This document shows positions 14,372-21,964 of a DNA stretch of 22,518 nt, piece by piece (the first letter of the stretch is position 1; every line of letters begins with the position of its first letter). The notes beneath the pieces were generated by a model, which was not told the origin of the DNA, made no database searches, and saw only the letters and a list, made by a program, of their open reading frames with translations. The translations under genes and the position numbers were made by a program. This stretch comes from RGIG2000 sp045612665 (GTDB lineage Bacteria; Bacillota; Clostridia; Oscillospirales; CAG-272), in NCBI GenBank assembly GCA_045612665.1, contig JAZKZO010000044.1:1-22518 (forward strand), written 5' to 3'.

Positions 14372-14827
14372 ATGAAAAAGCTAGACAAAACCATTCTTAA
14401 GGAGGCGCGCTTCGTCGGTGCGTGGATACTTATATTCAGCGCACTTATGCAGTCGGTCTTTTTGATAATAGGGAAATGGGATTACACGGTGCTTCTTGGC
14501 AATATCCTTAGTGCTGTGTGTGGAATTCTCAACTTCCTGTTTCTTGGAATCACCGTACAAAAGGCGCTCGACTCAAAGGATGAAAAGTATATAAAAAATC
14601 TAATGCGTCTTTCACAGGCGTTGAGGCTACTGTTTATTTTGTGTGTTGCCGTGCTCGGAGCTACAATTCCGATTTTCAACCTTTGGGCAACGCTTATTCC
14701 ACTTTTCTTTACAAGAATAGCGATTACAATTCGCCCCTTCTTTAATGCAAAAATGGGTACACAGTCGAATATGAGTCTCGATGCACCTGCCGACGATAGA
14801 AAGGAGGATGCAGATGAGCAAGACTGA
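14372..14827 (+). CDS. AtpI-like membrane protein (ATP synthase subunit I family)
   Basis: 151 residues with about four hydrophobic segments (near 14-34, 38-58, 82-98 and 100-120) and a charged C-terminal tail. The order of charged N-terminus, two helix pairs and position directly before the gene for subunit a fit the small AtpI proteins found at the head of bacterial atp operons, which assist ion handling or c-ring assembly. Sequence motifs are weak in this family, so the call rests mostly on position and topology. AGGAG lies 7 nt upstream of the ATG. Its last 14 bases overlap the start of atpB. Confidence 0.65.
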   Translation: MKKLDKTILKEARFVGAWILIFSALMQSVFLIIGKWDYTVLLGNILSAVCGILNFLFLGITVQKALDSKDEKYIKNLMRLSQALRLLFILCVAVLGATIPIFNLWATLIPLFFTRIAITIRPFFNAKMGTQSNMSLDAPADDRKEDADEQD

Positions 14828-15737
14828 CCTTAAATTTAAGGTCGTTGACATTTTGCTGGTAATTTTAATGATATTGCCTCTTGTAACGGCAATAGTAATA
14901 ACAGTTCTGGTTACTCCACCGTCGCAGGGCGTAGAGATAACGGGAGCGCTAATCTTTTTTGAAATACCGATGCCACTTCAAAATATGCCTATAACCGAGG
15001 CACAAATAAACTCGTGGCTGGTAATGCTCTCGATATTCTTCTTATGTCTTTATATGACACACGGAATAAAGGATAGACCAACACTCAAAAGACAGCACTT
15101 TGCCGAGTTGATTGTGGAAAAGTGCGAGGCTATGGTAAACGATAGCATGGGCGAATATTTCAAGGGCTTTGCTCCCTTTATCGCATCGATTATCGCCCTG
15201 TCGGCATTCTCGAGCCTGCTTTCACTTTTAGGACTGTTCCCACCAACCTCGGACCTTAACATAGTTGCCGGTTGGGCGATACTCGTATTCATTCTTATAA
15301 CCTATTATAAGATGAAATGCGGACCTTTAAATTACCTCAAAAGCTTTTCGGAGCCTGTTGCGTTCCTAACTCCACTTAATGTTATAGGAGAGGTCGCAAC
15401 ACCTGTTTCAATGGCTTTCCGTCATTACGGAAATATCTTGTCGGGAACTGTAATTTCGGTTCTTTTGGCAACGGCGCTTCAGGGACTTTCAAGTATGATT
15501 CTCGGTTGGGCGCCCGACTTTATTGCAAGCATACCGCTATTTCAGGTAGGTATTCCCGGCGTGCTTTCGATATACTTTGATGTCTTTAGCGGATGTCTTC
15601 AAGCTTATATCTTCGCTATGCTTACGATGCTTTACGTATCTGGTGCATTCAATATAGATTTGTACGAAAAGAGAAGAGCGAAGAGAAAGCTCAAAAAACA
15701 ACAAAAAACAGAAAAAATAATTTCGGAGGAAAAATAA
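14814..15737 (+). CDS. atpB: F1Fo ATP synthase subunit a
   Basis: 307 residues from the ATG at 14814, placed 6 nt after AAGGAGG; ATGs at 14781 and 14808 are in frame but less well placed. The membrane stator that carries the two ion half-channels next to the c-ring. Visible: LFPPTSDLN (141-149), the stator arginine Arg203 in MAFRHYGNILSG where most bacteria have RLFGN, and FSGCLQAYIFAMLTMLY (258-274), the final helix pair with Gln263. FRHYGN is a less common form of the Arg helix. A basic C-terminal tail (284-300, KRRAKRKLKKQQK) lies beyond the last helix. Part of the full atp set. Confidence 0.95.
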   Translation: MSKTDLKFKVVDILLVILMILPLVTAIVITVLVTPPSQGVEITGALIFFEIPMPLQNMPITEAQINSWLVMLSIFFLCLYMTHGIKDRPTLKRQHFAELIVEKCEAMVNDSMGEYFKGFAPFIASIIALSAFSSLLSLLGLFPPTSDLNIVAGWAILVFILITYYKMKCGPLNYLKSFSEPVAFLTPLNVIGEVATPVSMAFRHYGNILSGTVISVLLATALQGLSSMILGWAPDFIASIPLFQVGIPGVLSIYFDVFSGCLQAYIFAMLTMLYVSGAFNIDLYEKRRAKRKLKKQQKTEKIISEEK

Positions 15738-15738
15738 T

Positions 15739-16026
15739 ATGTTAGAACTTGCAATTGGTATAATTTTGGGATGCTGCGCACTTGGCGCAGGTGTGGCTAT
15801 GATAGCCGGTATCGGCCCTGGTATCGGTGAAGGTAACGCAGTAGGTAAGGCGTGTGAGGCTATTGGCCGTCAGCCTGAATCAAAGAGCTCGGTTACTTCA
15901 ACCCTTCTTATGGGATGTGCAGTTGCCGAAACAACAGGTCTTTATGCACTTGTAATCGCTATTCTTCTTATATTCGTAGCACCAAACCTTCTTGTTAACA
16001 TACTTACAAGCGTTATAGGAGGCTAA
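15739..16026 (+). CDS. atpE: F1Fo ATP synthase subunit c, predicted Na+-type
   Basis: 95 residues: a two-helix hairpin that forms the rotor ring. The polar loop is GRQPES (43-48). The ion-site residues are Glu64 in helix 2 with Thr65 and Tyr69 (VAETTGLYALV), and Glu31 in helix 1 (GPGIGEGNAVG). Gln is common at the helix-1 position in Na+ rotors, while Glu there, together with the helix-2 Glu and a following Ser/Thr, is the two-carboxylate Na+ site described for Fusobacterium nucleatum. I therefore predict Na+ coupling; proton use cannot be excluded. GGAGG lies before the ATG, 1 nt after the atpB stop. It is 6-10 residues longer than many c subunits. Confidence 0.96.
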   Translation: MLELAIGIILGCCALGAGVAMIAGIGPGIGEGNAVGKACEAIGRQPESKSSVTSTLLMGCAVAETTGLYALVIAILLIFVAPNLLVNILTSVIGG

Positions 16027-16027
16027 T

Positions 16028-16552
16028 ATGCAGCCATCGGAAATCATATCGGTCAATATATGGCAAATAGTGGTTTCCCTACTCAATTTGTTAATCATCT
16101 TTTTCATACTCAAGAAATTCTTGTTTAAGCCGGTAAAAAACACGCTTAAATCCCGTCAGGATAAGATTGACGAGGATTACGCACAGGCAGAGAGTGCAAG
16201 AGCCGAGGCTGAGGCTGAGGCAAGTGCATTGAAGGCTCAGCTTGATAGCGCAAGAGGCAAGGCGGACGAGATTTTAAACGAGGCAAGCGCACTTGCCGAT
16301 GCCCGTAAAAAGCAGGCTGAGGACGAGGCGAGAGCTGAGGCTGACGCAATAATCCGTCAGGCTAAGGCTGAGGCAGAGCTTGAAAAGAAAAAGGCACAAA
16401 GCGAAATCAAGGAGCAAATCGTTGACGTGTCGCTTGTGCTTGCCGAAAAGCTTGTTGAAAGAGAGATAAATGAGAAGGACCACCATGCCCTCATAGATGA
16501 CTTTATAGACAACATTCCACTTGGCGAGGGAGACGAGCCAAATGAAAAATAA
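16028..16552 (+). CDS. atpF: F1Fo ATP synthase subunit b
   Basis: 174 residues: one N-terminal membrane helix (about 9-28, WQIVVSLLNLLIIFFILKKF) followed by a long Ala/Glu/Lys-rich coiled coil (about 38-150) and a short C-terminal segment that should bind delta. This is the peripheral stalk; only one b gene is present, so a homodimer is expected. FLFKPV after the membrane helix matches the family (FxxKPV). It begins 1 nt after atpE, with AGGAGG before the ATG, and overlaps atpH by 11 nt. Confidence 0.95.
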   Translation: MQPSEIISVNIWQIVVSLLNLLIIFFILKKFLFKPVKNTLKSRQDKIDEDYAQAESARAEAEAEASALKAQLDSARGKADEILNEASALADARKKQAEDEARAEADAIIRQAKAEAELEKKKAQSEIKEQIVDVSLVLAEKLVEREINEKDHHALIDDFIDNIPLGEGDEPNEK

Positions 16553-17075
16553 GCTAAGCAACGAATATGCCGAGGCGCTCTTTGAGCTTGCGCTCGAGGA
16601 CGCCAAGGCGGACGTATATTTTGATGATCTAAAGGTGGTAAAGGCACTGCTTTTGGACAACGCTGAATACGTTGAATTTTTATCATCGCCAAGCATTCCA
16701 ACCGAGGATAAGCTAAAGGCTATCGACGAGGCGTTTGACGGAAGAATAGGCGATAATACAGTATCGTTTTTGAAGCTTCTTTGCGAAAGAGGTAGGGCAG
16801 GACTTTTCTTTGCCTGCTTTGACGACTTTGAGAGGCTTTATAACGAGCACAAAAGAGTTATGCTCGTAAAGGTAACGAGCGCGACGGAGCTTACCGATAG
16901 CGAAAAATCAAGACTAATCGGGGCTCTGAAAAAGAAATATGCTCTTGAAATCGAGCTTGAATGTGTCGTTGATAAGAGCATTCTCGGCGGAATTATCGTC
17001 GAGGCTGATGGCTCCGTAATAGACGGAAGCATATCGAAAAAATTGCGTGATGTAAAGGAAGTGATAAAGGCATGA
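16542..17075 (+). CDS. atpH: F1Fo ATP synthase subunit delta
   Basis: 177 residues from the ATG at 16542, which overlaps the atpF end; GAGGG lies 11 nt upstream. A TTG 21 nt earlier is unlikely. Delta (OSCP) sits on top of F1 and joins alpha to the b stalk. Family marks: NEYAEALFELA near the N-terminus (a six-helix domain, about 1-105), LCERGRAGL, and a C-terminal KKYALEIELECVVDKSILGG-type segment with GGIIVEADGSVIDGSI. It ends 4 nt inside atpA (ATGA overlap). Confidence 0.94.
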   Translation: MKNKLSNEYAEALFELALEDAKADVYFDDLKVVKALLLDNAEYVEFLSSPSIPTEDKLKAIDEAFDGRIGDNTVSFLKLLCERGRAGLFFACFDDFERLYNEHKRVMLVKVTSATELTDSEKSRLIGALKKKYALEIELECVVDKSILGGIIVEADGSVIDGSISKKLRDVKEVIKA

Positions 17076-18562
17076 GCGAAAGAGCAGAAGAGATAAGTGG
17101 CATCATTAAAGAGCAAATAAAGAGCTACAAATCTAAAATCGAAATGAAGGAAACGGGCACCGTTATCCTCGTTGGCGACGGAATTGCAAAGGTTTACGGT
17201 CTTAAGGACTGTATGGCGAGCGAGCTTCTTGAATTTGAGGACGGAAGCTTCGGAATGGCTCAAAACCTCGAAAGCGAAACTGTTTCGGTCGCTGTTTTGT
17301 CAGATACCAACCAAATCCACGAGGGAACGGTTGTAAAAAGAACAGGTAAGGTTGTATCCGTGCCTGTTGGAGAGGCTATGCTCGGCCGTGTTGTTGACGC
17401 ACTTGGAAAGCCGATTGACGGAAAAGGTCCGATTGATACAGTAGAGCAAAGACCTATCGAAAGCGAAGCGCCCGGTATTATCGAAAGAAAGAGCGTATGC
17501 GTTCCGCTTCAAACGGGAATTAAGGCAATCGACAGTATGATTCCTATCGGTAGAGGTCAAAGAGAGCTTATTATCGGCGACCGTCAGACAGGTAAAACCG
17601 AGATTGCAATTGACACAATTATAAATCAAAAGAACACAGGCGTTCTTTGTATCTATGTAGCAATAGGACAAAAGAGCACCTCTGTCGTTCAGCTTGCAAA
17701 CGAGCTTGCCAAGGCAGGTGCGCTTGAATATACAATTATAGTATCGGCTTCGGCATCCGAGAGCGCTCCGCTTCAGTATATCGCTCCGTATTCGGGCTGT
17801 GCTATGGCTGAATATTTTAGAGAAAAGGGCAAGGACGTGCTTATAATTTACGACGATTTGTCTAAGCACGCAGTTGCGTATAGAGCACTTTCCCTTCTTA
17901 TCAGACGTCCACCGGGCAGAGAGGCTTATCCGGGAGACGTATTCTATTTGCACTCACGTCTTCTCGAAAGAGCAGCATGTGTATCCGAGGAATATGGCGG
18001 TGGCTCAATTACAGCCCTTCCTATAATCGAAACGCAGGCATCGGACGTATCGGCATACATTCCTACTAACGTAATTTCAATAACCGACGGACAAATATTC
18101 CTTGAAACCGAGCTTTTCAATGCGGGAATTATGCCGGCTATTAACCCTGGCGTATCCGTATCCCGTGTTGGTGGCGCAGCGCAAATTAAAGCTATGAAAA
18201 AGGTGTCGGGAGAGCTTAAATTGCTCTATTCACAGTATAGAGAGCTTCAGGCGTTTGCTCAATTTGGAAGCGACCTTGACGCAGATACCAAGCGCAGACT
18301 TGCACTCGGCGAGAGAATCGTTGAGGTATTAAAGCAACCAAGAAATTCACCTGTTAGAGCAGGATGTCAGGTTGCAATAGTTTATGCCGTAACAAAGGGA
18401 TACCTTGATAGCGTTAAGCTTGAGGATGTTAAAAAATACGAAAAGCGCCTTTATGAAAAGCTTCAAAATCAATATAGCTCACTTCTTGACCGCTTTGAGG
18501 CAGGAAGCTTTGAAAAGGAAGATATTGAGGAGCTTAAGCGCGCGCTTGAGGAGTTGAAATAA
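17072..18562 (+). CDS. atpA: F1Fo ATP synthase subunit alpha
   Basis: 496 residues, near the usual ~500. The non-catalytic nucleotide-binding subunit of the F1 hexamer. Visible: N-terminal ISGIIKEQI, beta-barrel VLVGDGIAKVYGL (32-44), P-loop GDRQTGKT (169-176), VYVAIGQKST-type segment (YVAIGQKST), LIIYDDLSKHAVAYR, RRPPGREAYPGDVFYLHSR, PAINPGVSVSRVGG and FAQFGSDLD. The start overlaps the atpH stop (ATGA) and its TAA shares one base with the atpG ATG (TAATG). Confidence 0.98.
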   Translation: MSERAEEISGIIKEQIKSYKSKIEMKETGTVILVGDGIAKVYGLKDCMASELLEFEDGSFGMAQNLESETVSVAVLSDTNQIHEGTVVKRTGKVVSVPVGEAMLGRVVDALGKPIDGKGPIDTVEQRPIESEAPGIIERKSVCVPLQTGIKAIDSMIPIGRGQRELIIGDRQTGKTEIAIDTIINQKNTGVLCIYVAIGQKSTSVVQLANELAKAGALEYTIIVSASASESAPLQYIAPYSGCAMAEYFREKGKDVLIIYDDLSKHAVAYRALSLLIRRPPGREAYPGDVFYLHSRLLERAACVSEEYGGGSITALPIIETQASDVSAYIPTNVISITDGQIFLETELFNAGIMPAINPGVSVSRVGGAAQIKAMKKVSGELKLLYSQYRELQAFAQFGSDLDADTKRRLALGERIVEVLKQPRNSPVRAGCQVAIVYAVTKGYLDSVKLEDVKKYEKRLYEKLQNQYSSLLDRFEAGSFEKEDIEELKRALEELK

Positions 18563-19356
18563 TGGGCGCAGATATTAAAAGTCTTCGTACCAGAATTAAA
18601 AGCGTAAAATCGACACTCCATCTAACAAAGGCTATGGGGCTCGTTGCCTCATCAAAAATACGCAAGGCTCAAATCGCAAGACAAAAAAGCCTTGAATATG
18701 CCCAAAGCGTAGCGTCTATAATCGACGTTCTTGCCTCATCTCGCGATTGCGAGAAGAGCCCTTATATGCAAAAGGGAAACGGCAAGGATTTGATTGTTAT
18801 AATTGCAGGCGACAGAGGACTTGCAGGTGGCTACAACGCGAACATTTTTCGATTTATAAGAGAGCTTGATTGCGAAATAGTTCCTATCGGTAAAAAGGCG
18901 TGCGACAAGTACGGTGAGGAGCATAATTCCTCGGAGAATTTCTCGTACGATGATACCTTGGAGCTTGCAAAGGAGCTTTGTGAGCGCTTTAAGAGCGGTG
19001 AATATTCAAGAGTAGGCGTGCTTTCAACAAGATATATTTCTATGATTAGCCAAGAGCCAAGGCTTGATTGGATTTTGCCTCTTGAAAAGAAAAACGAGAG
19101 TGGCGCAGGCGCAATATTTGAGCCCGATGAGCTTACTATGCTTGAGCGTGCAGTGCCCACCTACGTTGCGGGAATTCTTTATTCTTGCATAAGAGAGGGC
19201 TTTGCGTGTGAGGTTGTTGCAAGACGAAACGCTATGGATAGCGCATCAAAGAATGCAACGACAATGATAGATGAGCTTCAGCTTAAATACAATCGCGCAA
19301 GACAAGGTACGATAACACAAGAAATTACAGAAATCGTCGCGGGAAGTGGCGAGTAA
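18562..19356 (+). CDS. atpG: F1Fo ATP synthase subunit gamma
   Basis: 264 residues, about 20 short of the usual 285-290. This is the central rotor shaft. The N-terminal coiled-coil half starts GADIKSLRTRIKSVKSTLHLTKAMGLVA, of which RIKSVKST and ITKAM-like LTKAM are family marks. Then come AGDRGLAGGYNANIF in the Rossmann domain and the C-terminal helix with MDSASKNATTMI and NRARQGTITQEITEIVAG. The short length comes from the middle domain, which has loops missing rather than a frameshift. The ATG overlaps the atpA stop. Confidence 0.97.
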   Translation: MGADIKSLRTRIKSVKSTLHLTKAMGLVASSKIRKAQIARQKSLEYAQSVASIIDVLASSRDCEKSPYMQKGNGKDLIVIIAGDRGLAGGYNANIFRFIRELDCEIVPIGKKACDKYGEEHNSSENFSYDDTLELAKELCERFKSGEYSRVGVLSTRYISMISQEPRLDWILPLEKKNESGAGAIFEPDELTMLERAVPTYVAGILYSCIREGFACEVVARRNAMDSASKNATTMIDELQLKYNRARQGTITQEITEIVAGSGE

Positions 19357-19439
19357 AATTTACAAGATTTTTAACGCGGTATGTAGGGCGTTTGGCTGTT
19401 CCAAGTTGGCTGAGCCCTTACTGCTAAAAGGAGTAATAA
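19357..19439 (+). other. 83-nt gamma-beta gap with a possible RNA hairpin
   Basis: This is the largest gap inside the murD-atpC run apart from its start. The stretch can fold as agggc (19385-19389) with gccct (19414-19418) around an inner ttgg/ccaa stem (19392-19395, 19401-19404). No T-run follows, so it is not a terminator. AAAAGGAG (19426-19433) at its end is the atpD ribosome binding site, 6 nt before the ATG. Confidence 0.4.
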
Positions 19440-20843
19440 ATGTCAGATAAAAATACAGGCTACGTCAGTCAGGTAATGGGACCTGTTGTCGACGTTAAGT
19501 TCGATAACGGTGTGCTTCCTGCCATCTTCAATGCCTTGACAATCGATAACGGTAACAGAGTTCTTACCGTTGAGGTTGCACAGCATATAGGCGACAACGT
19601 TGTTCGTTGTATTGCTATGGCATCAACTGACGGACTTAAAAGAGGACTTCCTGTAATCGACACAGGTAAATCCATTAGCGTTCCTGTCGGAAGACAAACG
19701 CTTGGAAGAATATTTAACGTTCTCGGAGATACTGTTGATAACGGACCTCAAATCGAGGGAGATGAGCGTTGGACAATCCACCGTCATGCCCCCGACTTTG
19801 ATGAGCTTTCCACCTCTACTGAAATTCTTGAAACAGGAATTAAGGTAATTGACCTTATTTGCCCATATTCAAAGGGCGGTAAAATAGGACTTTTCGGCGG
19901 TGCAGGAGTTGGTAAAACGGTTCTTATTATGGAGCTTATTAACAACATCGCAAAGCAGCACGGCGGTCTTTCCGTATTCACAGGAGTTGGAGAGAGAACA
20001 AGAGAGGGAAACGACCTCTATAATGAAATGAAGGAGTCGGGCGTTCTTGGTAACACCTCACTCGTTTACGGACAAATGAACGAGCCACCGGGGGCGAGAA
20101 TGAGAGTTGCTCTTTCGGGACTTACAATGGCGGAATATTTCAGAGATGCCGAGGGACAGGACGTGCTTCTCTTTATCGATAACATTTTCCGTTTTACACA
20201 GGCGGGAAGTGAGGTTTCGGCGCTTCTTGGAAGAATGCCGTCAGCCGTTGGATATCAACCAACCCTTGCAACCGAGATGGGCGCATTGCAGGAGAGAATT
20301 ACATCAACAAAGCGTGGATCTATTACCTCAGTTCAGGCAGTATACGTGCCGGCGGACGACCTAACCGACCCTGCACCTGCCACAACCTTTGCGCACCTTG
20401 ACGCCACAACCGTTTTGTCAAGATCTATCGCATCACAGGGTATTTATCCTGCCGTTGACCCACTTGAATCAACAAGTAGAATTTTGGATGCCGAAATTCT
20501 CGGTGAGGAGCATTATACAGTAGCAAGAGACGTTCAAAGAGTGCTTCAACGCTATAATGAGCTTCTTGATATTATCGCAATTATGGGTATGGATGAGCTA
20601 TCGGAGGAGGATAAGCTTCTCGTTGCAAGAGCGAGAAAAATTCAAAGATTCCTCTCTCAACCGTTGCACGTATCCGAAAAATTCAACGGATTACAGGGAA
20701 TTTATGTTCCATTAAAGGAAACAATCCGTGGCTTTAAGGAAATCTTGGAGGGTAAGCACGATAATCTCCCCGAGAGCGCGTTCCTTTACGTTGGTACAAT
20801 CGACGAAGCAGTAGAAAAGGCAAAGCAGCTTGAAAACGTTTAA
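19440..20843 (+). CDS. atpD: F1Fo ATP synthase subunit beta
   Basis: 467 residues, normal length. The catalytic subunit of F1. Visible: QVMGPVVDVKF (11-21), the P-loop GGAGVGKT (153-160), GVGERTREGND (182-192) with catalytic Glu185, VYGQMNEPPGARMRV, LLFIDNIFRFTQAGSEVSALL, and the DELSEED motif near the C-terminus that contacts gamma. All active-site features look intact. A strong AAAAGGAG precedes the ATG. The last 14 bases overlap the atpC start. Confidence 0.98.
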   Translation: MSDKNTGYVSQVMGPVVDVKFDNGVLPAIFNALTIDNGNRVLTVEVAQHIGDNVVRCIAMASTDGLKRGLPVIDTGKSISVPVGRQTLGRIFNVLGDTVDNGPQIEGDERWTIHRHAPDFDELSTSTEILETGIKVIDLICPYSKGGKIGLFGGAGVGKTVLIMELINNIAKQHGGLSVFTGVGERTREGNDLYNEMKESGVLGNTSLVYGQMNEPPGARMRVALSGLTMAEYFRDAEGQDVLLFIDNIFRFTQAGSEVSALLGRMPSAVGYQPTLATEMGALQERITSTKRGSITSVQAVYVPADDLTDPAPATTFAHLDATTVLSRSIASQGIYPAVDPLESTSRILDAEILGEEHYTVARDVQRVLQRYNELLDIIAIMGMDELSEEDKLLVARARKIQRFLSQPLHVSEKFNGLQGIYVPLKETIRGFKEILEGKHDNLPESAFLYVGTIDEAVEKAKQLENV

Positions 20844-21096
20844 GCTTATAGTCTCAACACCGGACGGCAATGTTTTCGACGGGGAGGTTCTTGAAATCTC
20901 TGTAAGAGGTAGCGAGGGCTCACTCGCAGTTCGTGCAGGACACATTCCGTTTATTTGTACGACAAAAGAGGATAAAATAAGAATTACCAATGCCGAGGCT
21001 GACGATTTGTTCGCACAGGCAGGCGACGGAATTTTGACCGTAACGCAGGAGAAGGTTACCTTGCTTTGCGGAAAATTCGAAATGGTAGAGCAGTAA
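20830..21096 (+). CDS. atpC: F1Fo ATP synthase subunit epsilon, short form
   Basis: 88 residues from a TTG at 20830, inside the atpD end; no ATG or GTG is available near the start. Only the N-terminal beta-sandwich domain is present (FKLIVSTPDGNVFDGEV, SLAVRAGHIPFIC, FAQAGDGILTV). The two-helix C-terminal domain, which in other bacteria inhibits ATP hydrolysis, is missing: the stop comes right after the sandwich (GKFEMVEQ), and the terminator hairpin starts at the next base. Natural short epsilon forms of about this size are known (for example in green sulfur bacteria), so this need not be damage. Expression probably depends on coupling to atpD. Confidence 0.93.
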   Translation: MKTFKLIVSTPDGNVFDGEVLEISVRGSEGSLAVRAGHIPFICTTKEDKIRITNAEADDLFAQAGDGILTVTQEKVTLLCGKFEMVEQ

Positions 21097-21126
21097 AAAG
21101 AAGCCGACGTCAGTCGGCTTCTTTAT
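21097..21126. terminator. Bidirectional terminator ending the atp genes and tepA
   Basis: Perfect 12-bp stem (21097-21108 with 21113-21124), loop gtca (21109-21112). Minus-strand transcription meets a five-T run; plus-strand reads TTTATTTAT. The minus-strand stop codon TGA occupies 21110-21112, in the loop. Confidence 0.95.
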
Positions 21127-21775
21127 TTATCATTTTTCTAAGCGCACCAAGAGCGTCCCTGAGTCCCCCAACCTCGTCGATAAGACCGCACTCAACCGCC
21201 TCGTGCCCGTCGATTACCGAGCCTGTATCGGTTGCAATTTGGTCGGTGTTCATCATAAGAGAACGGAACTTTTCTTCATTTATATTAGAATGCGCGCACA
21301 CGAAGTCGCTGATTCGCCCCTGCATTCTCTCAAAATAGTAAAAGGTTTGCGGAGAGCCGACTACGACTCCCGTTATTCTTACGGGATGAATTGTCATCGT
21401 CGCGCTTGGCACAATAAACGACCTTTTCGCGCTAACGGCAAGTGGTACTCCGATTGAGTGCCCACCGCCAAGCACGATTGAAACGGTGGGCTTATCCATG
21501 CTTGCAATCATTTCGGCAATCGCAAGCCCCGCCTCAACGTCTCCGCCCATTGTATTAAGCACAATTAAAATCCCCTTGACGCTCTCATCCTGCTCGCATG
21601 AAACTAGCAATGGAATGATATGCTCATATTTGGTCGCCTTTTGGTCCTGTGGAAGTATATAATGCCCCTCGATTTGCCCTATTATACTAATACAATGTAT
21701 GCCCTCGTTTTCTACATTGCCCGTTTTTATTATGCTATCAAGCTCGTTTTCACCGTTTTTCTCGTGGTTTTCCAT
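21110..21775 (-). CDS. tepA: TepA/ClpP-fold serine protease (translocation-enhancing type)
   Basis: 221 residues. A ClpP-class protein of the YmfB/TepA branch, which lacks ClpX partner tails; TepA in B. subtilis was reported to help protein secretion, but its molecular job is poorly known. Visible: GILIVLNTMGGDVEAGLAIAEMI with oxyanion GGD (residues 77-79), the nucleophile Ser107 in LGGGHSIGVPLA, His130 in MTIHPVR, and VIDGHEAVECGLIDEVG toward the end. The acidic first 24 residues are unrelated to ClpP. GAGGTG lies 5 nt before the ATG. The last codons (K-E-A-D-stop) are formed by the terminator arm and loop. Unlike in Bacillus it is not beside ftsK/spoIIIE. Confidence 0.92.
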   Translation of the reverse strand: MENHEKNGENELDSIIKTGNVENEGIHCISIIGQIEGHYILPQDQKATKYEHIIPLLVSCEQDESVKGILIVLNTMGGDVEAGLAIAEMIASMDKPTVSIVLGGGHSIGVPLAVSAKRSFIVPSATMTIHPVRITGVVVGSPQTFYYFERMQGRISDFVCAHSNINEEKFRSLMMNTDQIATDTGSVIDGHEAVECGLIDEVGGLRDALGALRKMINKEAD

Positions 21776-21929
21776 TTTGCACCTCGCACTCTTTTAGATT
21801 AGTGTGTCAAAATTGCAAAAAAATATTCAAAATTAGCGACTTTTTTGACTCAAAAAGTGCCGAAAATTCCTTTAAAATCAAGGCTTTTCAAGTTTTTTAA
21901 AAATTTTCAAAAAAAGTTTTAAAAAGGTA
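21776..21929. other. AT-rich gap between tepA and the rrn promoter
   Basis: About 150 nt with no gene. It holds many A and T runs, a weak hairpin (cttttttgactcaaaaag) near 21840-21856, and A-rich blocks just upstream of the rrn -35 (21891-21928) that could act as an UP element. A tepA promoter must lie here, but I see no clear -35/-10 pair for it. Confidence 0.6.
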
Positions 21930-21958
21930 TTGACAAATAGTTTTTATGGTGATATAAT
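21930..21958 (+). promoter_or_regulatory. rRNA operon promoter, perfect consensus
   Basis: TTGACA at 21930-21935, a 17-nt spacer and TATAAT at 21953-21958, both exact consensus, preceded by an A/T-rich block. It lies about 195 nt before the 16S 5' end. Confidence 0.94.
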
Positions 21959-21964
21959 AGCAAG

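Noticed and set aside
17300..17953. Minus-strand 217-codon frame
   Set aside because: Antisense to atpA; long open antisense frames are common opposite such codon use.
19357..19439. Remnant gene or terminator between atpG and atpD
   Set aside because: Too short for a gene, and the hairpin lacks a following T-run.
21110..21775. Canonical ClpP protease
   Set aside because: The surroundings of Ser107 and His130, the acidic N-terminus and the lack of ClpP end motifs fit TepA/YmfB better; no clpX is adjacent.
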